DNA of 64,000 nucleotides from Gammaproteobacteria bacterium (GTDB taxonomy: Bacteria > Pseudomonadota > Gammaproteobacteria > Pseudomonadales > Azotimanducaceae). Shown in pieces: positions 8,119 to 17,146 of this stretch (positions are counted from its first letter, which is position 1; every line of letters starts with the position of its first letter). The position numbers and the translations under genes are program-made. The notes beneath the pieces are model-generated. The model ran no database searches. It saw nothing but the letters and a program-made list of their open reading frames with translations, and was not told the DNA's origin. The stretch covers positions 1-64,000 of the forward strand of contig JAJFKA010000052.1 of the NCBI GenBank assembly GCA_021773555.1. The letters are read 5' to 3'.

Positions 8119-10545
8119 TTATTCATACCTGAGCGCCTGGATCGGGTTCGCGCTCGCGATTTTGACCGCATGCAGGGCGACAATTACCCACGCGAGCACC
8201 ACGGACATGACTCCTGCCCCCAGCACAATCCCCACCGGTGCCTGCAAACGATCCGCGAAAAAATTCAAATAGGCACTTGAAGCAAAATAGGCACCAGGCA
8301 AGGCAATCAACAGCGCCCACATCACCGGCTGTGAAAACCGCCAGATCAACATTCGTACGATCTGGTTGATACTGGCTCCCATTACCTTGCGGATTCCGAT
8401 TTCACGTGTTCGGCTTTCCGCCATGAACGCCGCCAGGCCAAACAGTCCAATCAGACTCAGCATCAATGCAACAAACGCGAACCCACCGAGTACCTGGGTC
8501 ATCGCCCCATAGATGGCAAACACGTCGGCAAAGGTTTCATCCAGAAATTCACTCTGCATCGGGTAATCGGGAATAATCTCGTTCCAAACCTGCTCGACCT
8601 CTGTGAGCGTTTGTGCGAGGTCTGCACCCCGTACTCGAATCGATGCGTAATTGAGATTTTCCGGCATCATCAGAAACACCGTGGGTTTGATCGAGTTATG
8701 GAAGCCCATAAAGTTCTGATCATGCGTCACGCCGACGATCTTGTAGGTTCGTGGTTCACGTTCATCCGGGAAATCATAAAACACCTGGTTCAGAGCCTCG
8801 CCCGGAGAGTTGAATCCCAGCTTCGACAACGCCATCTCATTGACAATTACATTGGCGTCCAATACACCTTTCACAACCGTATCGTTCCCAATCGCCGTGG
8901 TCAGATTTCGGCCCAGCAGGATCGGGATGTTGTAGGTGTCGATAAAGTGTTCGTCGATAAAGATCTCAGTCAAATTGAACGCGCCACTTTTATCGCCGTT
9001 GACCCTGCCAGCCCCGAATGAAGAATTGTTTTGCAGGTAGGGCAACTGGCTGGAATAGGCGACCTGCTCTACAGCGGCCAGATTTTTTAACTCGTTGCGC
9101 AGGGTTGGTAAGCGTGCCTGGATGCTTTCAATCTCCAGGCGCTGCAGTGAAATGATCTGGGATTTGGGGTAGATATTGGCTGCGTCTTCTATCTTTTCGT
9201 TCTGGAAGTAAACGATCATCACCATCGCCAGCATAAAAATGGAGATTGAAAACTGCAGCCCGAGCATCATGCTACGGAAAAAGTTGCCTTTTGCCCCTCG
9301 GGTTCCACCCTCGCGAATCGCCTCGATTGGTGACGCCCTGGTAATCAGGTAGGCGGGGTAGGCGCCAGCGATAAGACCTACGGCGATGGTCGTGAGAAAT
9401 AACCAGGGCAAAGTGACCAGATAATCAATGGTCAGCGCGCGATCGACAAATGAGTTGAACAGGGGCACCGCTGTTTCAAGCACCGCCAATGCGATGAGCA
9501 TGGATATCGTGGTAATACACAAACTTTCCACCAGGAACTGAATCAGTAACTGTCCCCTGCTCGCACCCATCGTCTTGCGCAGGCCAACTTCCCGGGCGCG
9601 CCCAAGCGACTGGGCAGTAGCGAGGTTAGTGTAATTGACGATGGCAACAACAAGCACCAGCAGCGCAAGCACACGCACGGAATCAAGCACCGGCATGCCA
9701 ATGGCATCCCAGAGGATTGTGTTCGCTTCGACCAGGGGTCTGACTTTAAATCCCGTTATGAACTCCCTGGTATCCTCCGGGAAATGGCTCTCGTAGACGC
9801 CGTCCATTTGCGCCTGTAACCACTCTCGCGACCGGGTCGCGGGCAATAGCATGTAGGTAAAGTCTCCGCCGGACAAATTATTGAAGTTACCCGCGAGATC
9901 GTAATCAGAAGCTCGATTCAACGCTGCCAGCGGTGCCACCACCTTGAACCCGCCGCCACCAAGAATGGTAGAGCTGAAATGCGTATTCGCAGGCAGATCC
10001 CTGACAACGGCAGTGACGCTCAACGTAACATCGTGGTCCAGTGTGAGCGTTCTGCCAAGAGCAGCGGTCTCGCCAAAAAACTTCGTAGCCACGCTCTGGG
10101 TTAACAGAATACCGAGTGGGTTTTCCAGCGCACTTTCGTCACCTTCGATGTAATCGAGGTTGAATATTTTCAGCAGCGCGGGGTCAGTAAACTTGATCTT
10201 TTCATAGTAGTGGTCGTCCTCAATTGAGATGAGGAACTCGCGGTGAACCGTGCGCGCGACCTGCTCGACTTCCTCAATATCAGAGATCACAAACGGCGCT
10301 ATTGCAGTGTAGATCCCAACCGTCTCGCTGACACCGATATTAGCGCTCGCGGAAAACACCGAGCCTGCGGTGAATATCCGGCCACTATTGTCATAAAACA
10401 TATCATGGCTGCGCTCGTAGTTAACCAGCAGGGAACCGAATATATAGACCGCCAGCCCGACAACAAGACCAGCAATATTGATAGCCGCATAGAGCTTGTT
10501 CTTGAGAATCTGCCGCCAGGCAATCAGCACATAGTTATTGAACAT
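8119..10545 (-). CDS. MacB/FtsX-type ABC transporter permease
   Basis: Third member of the permease set, 808 aa, with the same duplicated FtsX/MacB_PCD layout and coupling signatures REVGLRKTMGAS and REIGIRKVMGAS. It starts 33 nt downstream of the ATPase gene, in the operon driven by the -24/-12 promoter at 12715-12730. It may form a heterodimer with the neighbouring permease, because both lie between one ATPase gene and the operon end. That pairing is inference. Confidence 0.87.
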   Translation of the reverse strand: MFNNYVLIAWRQILKNKLYAAINIAGLVVGLAVYIFGSLLVNYERSHDMFYDNSGRIFTAGSVFSASANIGVSETVGIYTAIAPFVISDIEEVEQVARTVHREFLISIEDDHYYEKIKFTDPALLKIFNLDYIEGDESALENPLGILLTQSVATKFFGETAALGRTLTLDHDVTLSVTAVVRDLPANTHFSSTILGGGGFKVVAPLAALNRASDYDLAGNFNNLSGGDFTYMLLPATRSREWLQAQMDGVYESHFPEDTREFITGFKVRPLVEANTILWDAIGMPVLDSVRVLALLVLVVAIVNYTNLATAQSLGRAREVGLRKTMGASRGQLLIQFLVESLCITTISMLIALAVLETAVPLFNSFVDRALTIDYLVTLPWLFLTTIAVGLIAGAYPAYLITRASPIEAIREGGTRGAKGNFFRSMMLGLQFSISIFMLAMVMIVYFQNEKIEDAANIYPKSQIISLQRLEIESIQARLPTLRNELKNLAAVEQVAYSSQLPYLQNNSSFGAGRVNGDKSGAFNLTEIFIDEHFIDTYNIPILLGRNLTTAIGNDTVVKGVLDANVIVNEMALSKLGFNSPGEALNQVFYDFPDEREPRTYKIVGVTHDQNFMGFHNSIKPTVFLMMPENLNYASIRVRGADLAQTLTEVEQVWNEIIPDYPMQSEFLDETFADVFAIYGAMTQVLGGFAFVALMLSLIGLFGLAAFMAESRTREIGIRKVMGASINQIVRMLIWRFSQPVMWALLIALPGAYFASSAYLNFFADRLQAPVGIVLGAGVMSVVLAWVIVALHAVKIASANPIQALRYE

Positions 10546-10578
10546 TTTTTTGTTACCTATCTATTGAACAGCGCACCA

Positions 10579-11262
10579 CTACCCGGTCGCCCGTAGATTT
10601 TCGGTGACCACATGACCATCAAACAGATTGATCGTGCGCCGTGCGTAGTCCGAGTGAGCAGGGCTGTGCGTCACCATGACGATGGTGGTACCCTCGTCGT
10701 TTAAGCCCTGAAGCATTTCCATAACTTCCTGCCCATGGGCACTGTCGAGGTTTCCAGTCGGTTCGTCCGCAAGAATCAATCCCTGATTGCCTACTACAGC
10801 CCTTGCCACAGCAACCCGCTGTTGCTGACCACCGGATAGCTGGCTGGGCATATGTTTAGCGCGGTGAGCGATACCCACCTTGTCCATAATTGTTGCGACT
10901 CTGGATTTTCGCTCGCTTGCGGGGATATTGTGATAAAGCAATGCCAGCTCAATGTTTTCGGCGACGGTCAGTTCGTCAATCAGATTAAACGACTGGAAGA
11001 TGAATCCGATGTTATGCTTTCGAATGTTGCTTAACTGTGATTCGGAATAGCCGGAAACATCTTCATCCAGGAACAGGTAGGCGCCGGAAGTAGGTGAATC
11101 AAGCATGCCAATGATGTTGAGCAGCGTGGATTTACCGCACCCTGACGGCCCCATAATGGCGACAAATTCTCCGGCTTCGATTTCGATATTCACCGTATCG
11201 AGTGCGACGGTCTCTACTTCATCGGTTCGATATATTTTTGAAAGGTCGTGCAGTTTCAACAT
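10579..11262 (-). CDS. ABC transporter ATP-binding protein, LolD/MacB type
   Basis: Energising subunit of the MacB-like exporter, 227 aa, cytoplasmic. Walker A GPSGCGKST lies at residues 38-46, the signature LSGGQQQR near 142, and Walker B with the D-loop reads LILADEPTGNLD. That last motif is typical of LolD/FtsE/MacB ATPases. It is the second gene of the operon, after the HlyD-type adaptor, and the only ATPase near three permease genes. Confidence 0.92.
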   Translation of the reverse strand: MLKLHDLSKIYRTDEVETVALDTVNIEIEAGEFVAIMGPSGCGKSTLLNIIGMLDSPTSGAYLFLDEDVSGYSESQLSNIRKHNIGFIFQSFNLIDELTVAENIELALLYHNIPASERKSRVATIMDKVGIAHRAKHMPSQLSGGQQQRVAVARAVVGNQGLILADEPTGNLDSAHGQEVMEMLQGLNDEGTTIVMVTHSPAHSDYARRTINLFDGHVVTENLRATG

Positions 11263-11343
11263 GCTGATTGTCCTTGTTGCTTAATGTTCATTTGTCAGAG
11301 ATCTGTGGTCCGCCCGTAATCTGTCGCACAGCGGATAAAGTAA

Positions 11344-12678
11344 TCAATCGTTTTCGTTCAGCTTCAGTTTGTCCATTTCCTTAAAAGTTGAATATGGGCT
11401 GGTCACAACCAGCTCACCCGTTTCCAGCCCTTCAAGCACCTCGATACTCCTTGAGTTACGGCGTCCCAGGCGAACCAATCGTTTTACCGCCTCACTGCCA
11501 TCATCGCTGACAACAAACATCCAGTTACCGCCGGTATCCTGATAGAAAGCGCCGTTGGGGATGAGTTGCGCGGTGGTCGAGTCACCCAGTGTCAGTTTTG
11601 CCTGAACGGTCTGGCCACGGCGAATTCCTCCAGGTTCTTCGGCATCGAACAGTAAATCGATTTCGAACTGACCGTTATTTACCTGGGGGTAAATTTTCGA
11701 GATTGTCATGCCGTAGCGTTGCCCATCTTTCTCGAAATGAGCAGCCTGGCCAATATCCACTCGACTCAGATAAAACTCGTCGATGCTGGCACGCAACTTA
11801 AAATTCTCCGGATCATCGATCTGACCAAGTCGGCCACCACGGGCAATGCTCTGGCCGACTTCAACATCCAGGCCGGACAGCTTCCCATCGACAGGTGCAC
11901 GTACATTCAGCGCATCTAGATTTTTACGAGCAAAGCTGAGCGTCATTTCCAACTGGTTGCCAGAGTCCTTGAGAAACGCCAGTTGTGTTTCCTGCATCCG
12001 CGCATCAGTCGCCTGGCTCTCGAGCGTTACGGTGCGACGATTCTGGTAGTACTCAAGCTCATCGGCCGCATCTTCAAGTTGGCTCTTGATGGCAACCCCG
12101 GCCGTGTCGAGATTCTCCAGTCGCTGGACTTGTCGGGTCAATCGCTTGATCTGGTAGTCTATTTCCACAAGGTTGCGCTTGTGTTGCAGGCGGTTCTGTT
12201 CCAACTGCAGTTCTATGGTGCGCATATTGTTCAACTGTTCCGTGACCAGCGCCTCGTTTCGGTTCACGTCGAGTTGCATGGAGGTATTGTTCAGACGAAC
12301 GAGCAATTCGCCTGCTCTGACCAGCGCACCGTCCTCAACAAATTTCTCATCGACCTGGCCGCCTTCAATAACGTCCAGGTAAACCGTTTTTCTGGGCGTC
12401 ACCCGGCCTCGGATGGGAATAAAGTCCTCGAACAATCCCTCGATCACCGGCGAAATCACGATCCTTGCGTTGTCCACTACCAGAGACCTGACACCGCTCT
12501 GATCAGCCAGGTACCACACAAAAATCACCAGCAAAGTGCCCGCACCCACAATTGGCACTATTTTACGGGCGGTAAACTTTTTCTTTACAACCGCCCTGTC
12601 CATTCCGGCACCGGAAACCGCTGATCGCATCGAAATGGGCCGGGGGGATTGACCACCTGTCTGACTGATAACTTCCAT
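11344..12678 (-). CDS. HlyD/RND-type periplasmic adaptor (efflux subunit)
   Basis: Membrane-fusion protein of 444 aa linking the ABC pump to an outer-membrane channel. A single N-terminal membrane helix (about residues 38-60) follows a basic stretch. Then come a lipoyl half, a long coiled-coil hairpin (about 140-260), the second lipoyl half (NVRAPVDGKLSGLDVEVGQ), and beta-barrel and membrane-proximal domains. First gene of the operon. Its start lies about 37 nt downstream of the conserved GC of a sigma-54 promoter, which indicates activator-dependent, induced expression. No TolC-like partner is encoded nearby. Confidence 0.88.
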   Translation of the reverse strand: MEVISQTGGQSPRPISMRSAVSGAGMDRAVVKKKFTARKIVPIVGAGTLLVIFVWYLADQSGVRSLVVDNARIVISPVIEGLFEDFIPIRGRVTPRKTVYLDVIEGGQVDEKFVEDGALVRAGELLVRLNNTSMQLDVNRNEALVTEQLNNMRTIELQLEQNRLQHKRNLVEIDYQIKRLTRQVQRLENLDTAGVAIKSQLEDAADELEYYQNRRTVTLESQATDARMQETQLAFLKDSGNQLEMTLSFARKNLDALNVRAPVDGKLSGLDVEVGQSIARGGRLGQIDDPENFKLRASIDEFYLSRVDIGQAAHFEKDGQRYGMTISKIYPQVNNGQFEIDLLFDAEEPGGIRRGQTVQAKLTLGDSTTAQLIPNGAFYQDTGGNWMFVVSDDGSEAVKRLVRLGRRNSRSIEVLEGLETGELVVTSPYSTFKEMDKLKLNEND

Positions 12679-12714
12679 AAAGCTCTAATTATGTATTTCT
12701 GCCAGAGTTTTAAC

Positions 12715-12730
12715 TGCAATCGCCGTGCCA
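12715..12730 (-). promoter_or_regulatory. Sigma-54 (-24/-12) promoter of the HlyD-ABC operon
   Basis: On the minus strand the sequence reads TGGCACGGCGATTGCA, an essentially perfect match to TGGCACG-N4-TTGCA. It predicts a start of transcription about 25-30 nt before the adaptor gene at 12678. An NtrC-type activator is encoded divergently next door. Confidence 0.8.
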
Positions 12731-12785
12731 CCCATGTACATGCTTGTTTTAATTAGAAATTTATTCTCATCGCGACACCCCCTAC

Positions 12786-12801
12786 TGTTCGAATGTGAAC
12801 A
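12786..12801. promoter_or_regulatory. Upstream activator dyad 1
   Basis: TGTTCGAATGTGAACA: TGTTC and GAACA arms around a 6-bp centre. It lies about 56-71 bp upstream of the -24 element and is repeated at 12807-12822. A probable binding site of the regulator encoded at 12898. Confidence 0.6.
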
Positions 12802-12806
12802 ATAGG

Positions 12807-12822
12807 TGTACGATATCGAACA
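12807..12822. promoter_or_regulatory. Upstream activator dyad 2
   Basis: TGTACGATATCGAACA is the same 16-bp dyad as 12786-12801 with one arm change. Its centre lies 21 bp away, two helical turns, so two dimers would bind the same face. It also sits about 75 bp before the regulator gene and could mediate autoregulation. Confidence 0.6.
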
Positions 12823-12897
12823 GTCCGTTAAACGTATCAACGACTCTGTGTCCTTACCGGAGGCATCTAAAATCTTTACTTCCAGCGCGGTCACTAC

Positions 12898-14307
12898 ATG
12901 GCATCAGCAGGCAGCACATCAGTAAAGGGGGCAATTCTCATCGTCGATGATGATGAGGACATCCTGACCGCCGGTAGGTTGCTGCTGAAGCGTCATTACA
13001 CTGAAGTGCATACCTGCAGTGACGCGAACCAGATCACGCACCTGATGAGCAAAACCCGGTATGCCGCCATTCTTCTGGATATGAATTTTGGTCCGGGAGA
13101 ATCAAGTGGCCGCCAGGGATTTTTCTGGCTGCGCACGATCCTCGAGCAGGACCCTGACGCTGTGGTCGTCCTGATCACTGCCCATGGCGGTGTCGATGTC
13201 GCCGTTGAGGCAATGAAGCTGGGTGCCACCGACTTTATCTCCAAGCCCTGGCAAAATGAGAAAGTTATTGCCACGCTCTCTGCCAGCGTCAAACTCAGCA
13301 TGAGCCGGTCCGAAGCCAGACAACTGAAGCAGACCAACAATGCATTAATGGAAGTCGCCAACGCCGCTGCCCAGCCAATGCTGGGATCATCACCTGCTAT
13401 GGCTTCAGTCCTGAACCTCATCGCGCGAACGGCACCAACAGATGCTAACGTTTTACTGTTGGGAGAAAACGGCACAGGCAAGGAACTAGCCGCGCGAGCG
13501 ATACATCAGCAATCAACCCGTAGCGACAACATATTTTTGAGTGTGGATCTGGGTGCGGTTGCGGAAACCCTGTTTGAGTCGGAGTTGTTCGGGCACATTA
13601 AGGGTGCCTTCACGGATGCTGTTGCTGACAGAATTGGCAGATTTGAGGCTGCAAATGGCGGTACGCTTTTTCTCGACGAAATAGGCAATCTTCCCTTGCA
13701 CCTTCAGGCAAAGTTGCTTTCGGTCCTGGAGCAACGACAGGTGTTGCCGGTTGGTGCCACGGAACCCTTGCCGATCGATGTACGTGTCATCGCGGCAACT
13801 AATCTGCCGAGGAGTCAGTTGGCTGATGACGAAATCTTCCGGCAGGATCTTTTATTCCGTCTTAACACCGTTGAAATTACCTTGCCTGCGCTCCGCGAAC
13901 GTAAAGATGACATTGAGGAAATTGCGCGCCACTTTGCGGCTCACTACTGCAAAAAGTACGGTCGTGAAAACCGGTCATTCAGTGATACAGCGCTTGCCGC
14001 GATGAAGCAATATCACTGGCCCGGTAACATTCGTGCCTTGCGTCACGCAATAGAGCGTGCCGTGATTCTTGGAGAAGGCGAGATGTTTGAACAGGCAGAT
14101 TTCCAGATTGAACCTGCAACCCGTCCGGATCATAACGCAGGCGCGGAGGCAGCAAACCCTGGTTCAGATCTTAATCTTGATAAGCTGGAGCGCAGCGCCA
14201 TTGCCCAGGCGCTCACGCAGAATCGCTACAACATAAGCCATGCCGCGCGGGAACTCGGCCTGACGCGAGCAGCATTGTACCGACGCATGGATAAACATGG
14301 GCTTTAG
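12898..14307 (+). CDS. NtrC-family sigma-54-dependent response regulator
   Basis: Activator of 469 aa. The receiver domain (residues 1-130) has the acidic pair DDDED, the phosphorylatable Asp in LLDMNFG and Lys in SKPW. The AAA+ domain (about 155-390) has Walker A GENGTGKE, Walker B GGTLFLDEIG and R-fingers. The C-terminus is a Fis-type helix-turn-helix. The sigma-54 contact loop reads GAFTDA instead of GAFTGA. It overlaps the kinase gene by 11 nt and is divergent from the HlyD-ABC operon, which has a -24/-12 promoter, so that operon is the probable target. Confidence 0.9.
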   Translation: MASAGSTSVKGAILIVDDDEDILTAGRLLLKRHYTEVHTCSDANQITHLMSKTRYAAILLDMNFGPGESSGRQGFFWLRTILEQDPDAVVVLITAHGGVDVAVEAMKLGATDFISKPWQNEKVIATLSASVKLSMSRSEARQLKQTNNALMEVANAAAQPMLGSSPAMASVLNLIARTAPTDANVLLLGENGTGKELAARAIHQQSTRSDNIFLSVDLGAVAETLFESELFGHIKGAFTDAVADRIGRFEAANGGTLFLDEIGNLPLHLQAKLLSVLEQRQVLPVGATEPLPIDVRVIAATNLPRSQLADDEIFRQDLLFRLNTVEITLPALRERKDDIEEIARHFAAHYCKKYGRENRSFSDTALAAMKQYHWPGNIRALRHAIERAVILGEGEMFEQADFQIEPATRPDHNAGAEAANPGSDLNLDKLERSAIAQALTQNRYNISHAARELGLTRAALYRRMDKHGL

Positions 14308-15649
14308 TCGCTTTGGCGCATCGCTGGCTGCTCGCCTGAGTATCATCATGGTCAGTCTTGCCGGCCTCGGTTACCTTTTCGTTTTGCCGGGATACCATGC
14401 TGCCACGTTACTCGCTTTCCTGATCACACTTGGTCTCACTTCTGAGGTATTCCATTTTATTTCCAGGACTAACCATGAGCTGTCCCGTTTTCTGGATGCC
14501 GTTCGTTATGCGGACTTTGGCCAACGATTCCAGTTTGTGGAACAAGGCGCGGGATTTGGCGAACTCGGCAGCACTTTCACCCATATCCTGGATCGTTTTC
14601 GCGAGGACAGAAAAAATCAGGAAGCGGAACTGCGTCATTTGAAGGCTTTGCTGGAGCATGTACCGGTGCCTTTAATATCGGTTCTCAGCGACGGTCGCAT
14701 AACACTCTGGAATAACTCGGCGCGTCGGCTCTTCGGTATCACCGAGGTGACGCGGCTGGCTCATCTCAACCAATTTGGTGCCGATCTGTCGCGACAGGTT
14801 GGTTCACTGCAACCAGGAGAAAGTCGTCTGGTCACCTTTCAGCTGGACGACATCAGTCAGCAACTCACTATTTCAGCCAGTGAAATCACCATTGCCACGC
14901 ATACCGAACGGTTAATCAGCCTGCAGAACATCCAGAGTGAGTTAGACGGTGTGCAACTCAGCGCCTGGCAGGATCTCGTCCGTGTACTCACTCACGAAAT
15001 AATGAATTCAATCACTCCGGTGGCTTCGCTGGCCAAAACGGCTGTCGACCTGGTCGATGATGTCAGCCTTAAAATTGCCGACAAAACCGATATCGTCGAA
15101 GAGCTTAAGGACGCAAAAGACGCGGTCAATACAGTCGCTCGTCGTTCCGATGCTCTGATGAATTTTGTTTCAAGCTATCGTCAGCTATCCAGGTTACCCG
15201 CGCCGGAGAAACAACGGTTCGCAGTGACCGACCTGTTCCTGGAAGTGAGCAGAATCGCGACTCTGGACTGGGCTGCAAAGGGAATTTCTCTGCAGACAAA
15301 CGTCTCACCGACCGGGTTGGATGTTTTTGCCGACCGACAGATGATCGAACAGGTGTTAATTAATCTGCTCCAAAATTGTATGCATGCGCTCAAGGATGTG
15401 CCTGACGGCCAGGTCCGACTCTCGGCGCGGCTCAACCAGCGAGGCAGGGTTGCGCTGGATATATCCGATAATGGTCCGGGAATCGAAGACGAAATTGCGT
15501 CCAGGGTGTTCGTACCTTTCTACACGACGCGGCGGGAAGGGAGCGGCGTTGGTCTGGCCCTGTCTCGTCAGGTCATGCTCGCTCATAAAGGCACCATTTC
15601 GTTTAACAACAACCCGGATGCCGGGGTTTGCTTTACACTGGTCTTCTAA
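14297..15649 (+). CDS. Sensor histidine kinase (NtrB/NtrY-like), partner of the NtrC-type regulator
   Basis: Kinase of 450 aa. Two N-terminal membrane helices (about 8-55) have almost no periplasmic loop, suggesting the signal is sensed in the membrane or cytoplasm. A PAS-like domain follows (about 118-210), then a phospho-acceptor H-box (THEIMNSITPV) and an HATPase domain with N-box NLLQNCMHAL, G1 DNGPGI and G2 GSGVGLAL. Translationally coupled to the regulator through an 11-nt overlap. It resembles kinases that pair with MacB-like ABC operons and report membrane stress; the signal itself is unknown. Confidence 0.88.
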   Translation: MGFSRFGASLAARLSIIMVSLAGLGYLFVLPGYHAATLLAFLITLGLTSEVFHFISRTNHELSRFLDAVRYADFGQRFQFVEQGAGFGELGSTFTHILDRFREDRKNQEAELRHLKALLEHVPVPLISVLSDGRITLWNNSARRLFGITEVTRLAHLNQFGADLSRQVGSLQPGESRLVTFQLDDISQQLTISASEITIATHTERLISLQNIQSELDGVQLSAWQDLVRVLTHEIMNSITPVASLAKTAVDLVDDVSLKIADKTDIVEELKDAKDAVNTVARRSDALMNFVSSYRQLSRLPAPEKQRFAVTDLFLEVSRIATLDWAAKGISLQTNVSPTGLDVFADRQMIEQVLINLLQNCMHALKDVPDGQVRLSARLNQRGRVALDISDNGPGIEDEIASRVFVPFYTTRREGSGVGLALSRQVMLAHKGTISFNNNPDAGVCFTLVF

Positions 15650-15697
15650 GCGGGATTGCGCTCGCATAGCCTTGTGCTTACGGCATATAAAAAGAAA

Positions 15698-15714
15698 TTG
15701 ACATAATATGTCAA
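15698..15714. promoter_or_regulatory. Palindrome upstream of nfeD-like gene
   Basis: TTGACATAATATGTCAA has 8-bp perfect arms around one base and lies 20-36 bp before the NfeD-like start. It could be an operator. Its left end also matches a -35 hexamer, though no good -10 follows at 17 bp. Confidence 0.35.
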
Positions 15715-15733
15715 TAAGAGTTCAAATCGCCCT

Positions 15734-16198
15734 ATGGACATTTTCATTGACCCGACCTACTGGCTGATCGCAGCCTGCATACTTATCGGTGCGGAATTCC
15801 TGCTACCCGGGGGCGTCGTCATATTTCTCGGTGGTGGCTGCCTGGTCGTGGCGCTCAGCCTGTGGCTCGGACTCGTGACCAGCTGGACCACCGCATTCAC
15901 CTTGTTTTTTATCTCCTCCCTGCTGCTCATCCTTACATTACGCGCTTTTTTTATGAAATTTGCAGAAGGAGACTCAAGCATCGCCAACACCTTCGAGCTG
16001 GTCGATGTCGTCGGCAAACAGGCAACCGTCATTGAAACCATCGGTCCTGGCGACTCCCCTGGCAGAATTCTGTTTCGGGATACCGAATGGCCTGCCCTTG
16101 GTGATGGTTCCGAAATTACCGCCGGTAGCAGCGCAACCATTGTGAGTCAGGTCAATCTGAGTTACATCGTGGAAAGATCTACAGAACAGCAATCTTAG
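15734..16198 (+). CDS. nfeD: NfeD-like membrane protein
   Basis: A 154-aa short-form NfeD protein. Two or three membrane helices occupy about residues 8-80, and the C-terminal half is a soluble OB-fold domain (VVGKQATVIETIGPGDSPG onward). NfeD proteins are encoded with SPFH/stomatin proteins and are thought to help organise membrane microdomains. Here two SPFH genes follow directly, which supports the call. Confidence 0.82.
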   Translation: MDIFIDPTYWLIAACILIGAEFLLPGGVVIFLGGGCLVVALSLWLGLVTSWTTAFTLFFISSLLLILTLRAFFMKFAEGDSSIANTFELVDVVGKQATVIETIGPGDSPGRILFRDTEWPALGDGSEITAGSSATIVSQVNLSYIVERSTEQQS

Positions 16199-16225
16199 CT
16201 GTTCGCATACCAAAAGGAGTTCCCC

Positions 16226-17146
16226 TTGTTTTATTTCACCAGCACATTTCTCGTCGGACTTTTCATCCTCTACAACGTCATCCTTGTGGTACCCATGCGA
16301 GAGCGCTGTGTGATTGAACGCCTCGGTAAGTTCCGCACCGTACTCGAACCCGGTTTTCACTTCCTGATTCCTTTTTTCGATCGTGTCGCCTACCGCCATG
16401 AGACCCGCGAACAGTGTCTGAACATTCCACACCAGAGCTGCATCTCACGAGACAATATTCAGATTGATGTGGACGGTCTGCTGTACATCAAAGTCATGGA
16501 TGCCTACAAGGCAAGCTACGGCATTGAAAATTACCTGGTTGCCGCCGTGAATCTTGCGCAAACCACGGTTCGCTCCGAGGTCGGCAAACTCAGCCTGGGA
16601 CAAACATTTTCGGAACGAGATGCACTGAACACCACCATCGTCAGAGAGATCGACAGGGCCTCGGAACCCTGGGGCATCAAGGTTATGCGCTACGAGGTCA
16701 TGAATATCACGCCTTCATCCAATGTCATTGATACGCTCGAAAAACTTATGGAAGCGGAGCGCCAGAAGCGCGCAGAAATCACGCTCGCCAATGCTGAACG
16801 TGATTCAACGATCATGCTTTCCGAAGGGCAACGACAGGAAGCCATTAATCTGTCCGAAGGGGAACGGGAACGACGAATCAATGAAGCCACAGGCCGCGCC
16901 GAGGAAATTTCAATCATTGCCACGGCCACCGCCGAGGGCACTCGACTCGTGGCCGGTGCCATTGACAAGCCCGGGGGAAAACAGGCCATGAACCTGCAGT
17001 TGCTGGAATCCTACGTCAATCGAATCACTGGCATCATGAAACTCGCAGACATCAGCGTCGTGCCAGCAGAGCTTGCAAAGATGGAAGGATTGTTTGCCGG
17101 TATTGAACAGGTCGCACAAACGACTAAAGGAGGGGGCCCATCATGA
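16226..17146 (+). CDS. SPFH/stomatin-family membrane protein (QmcA-like)
   Basis: A 306-aa protein with one N-terminal membrane helix (about 3-25), an SPFH/Band 7 domain (about 25-185; RCVIERLGKFRTVLEPGFH) and a long Glu/Ala-rich coiled coil (about 185-250). It starts at TTG 16226, because AAAGGAG lies 7 nt upstream and no ATG is placed better. It probably oligomerises into membrane cages with the NfeD-like protein and the paralogue encoded next. Confidence 0.88.
   Translation: MFYFTSTFLVGLFILYNVILVVPMRERCVIERLGKFRTVLEPGFHFLIPFFDRVAYRHETREQCLNIPHQSCISRDNIQIDVDGLLYIKVMDAYKASYGIENYLVAAVNLAQTTVRSEVGKLSLGQTFSERDALNTTIVREIDRASEPWGIKVMRYEVMNITPSSNVIDTLEKLMEAERQKRAEITLANAERDSTIMLSEGQRQEAINLSEGERERRINEATGRAEEISIIATATAEGTRLVAGAIDKPGGKQAMNLQLLESYVNRITGIMKLADISVVPAELAKMEGLFAGIEQVAQTTKGGGPS

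Noticed and set aside
12685-12894. A 69-aa minus-strand ORF before the HlyD gene
   Set aside because: It covers the sigma-54 promoter and both dyads, has no ribosome site and no domain.
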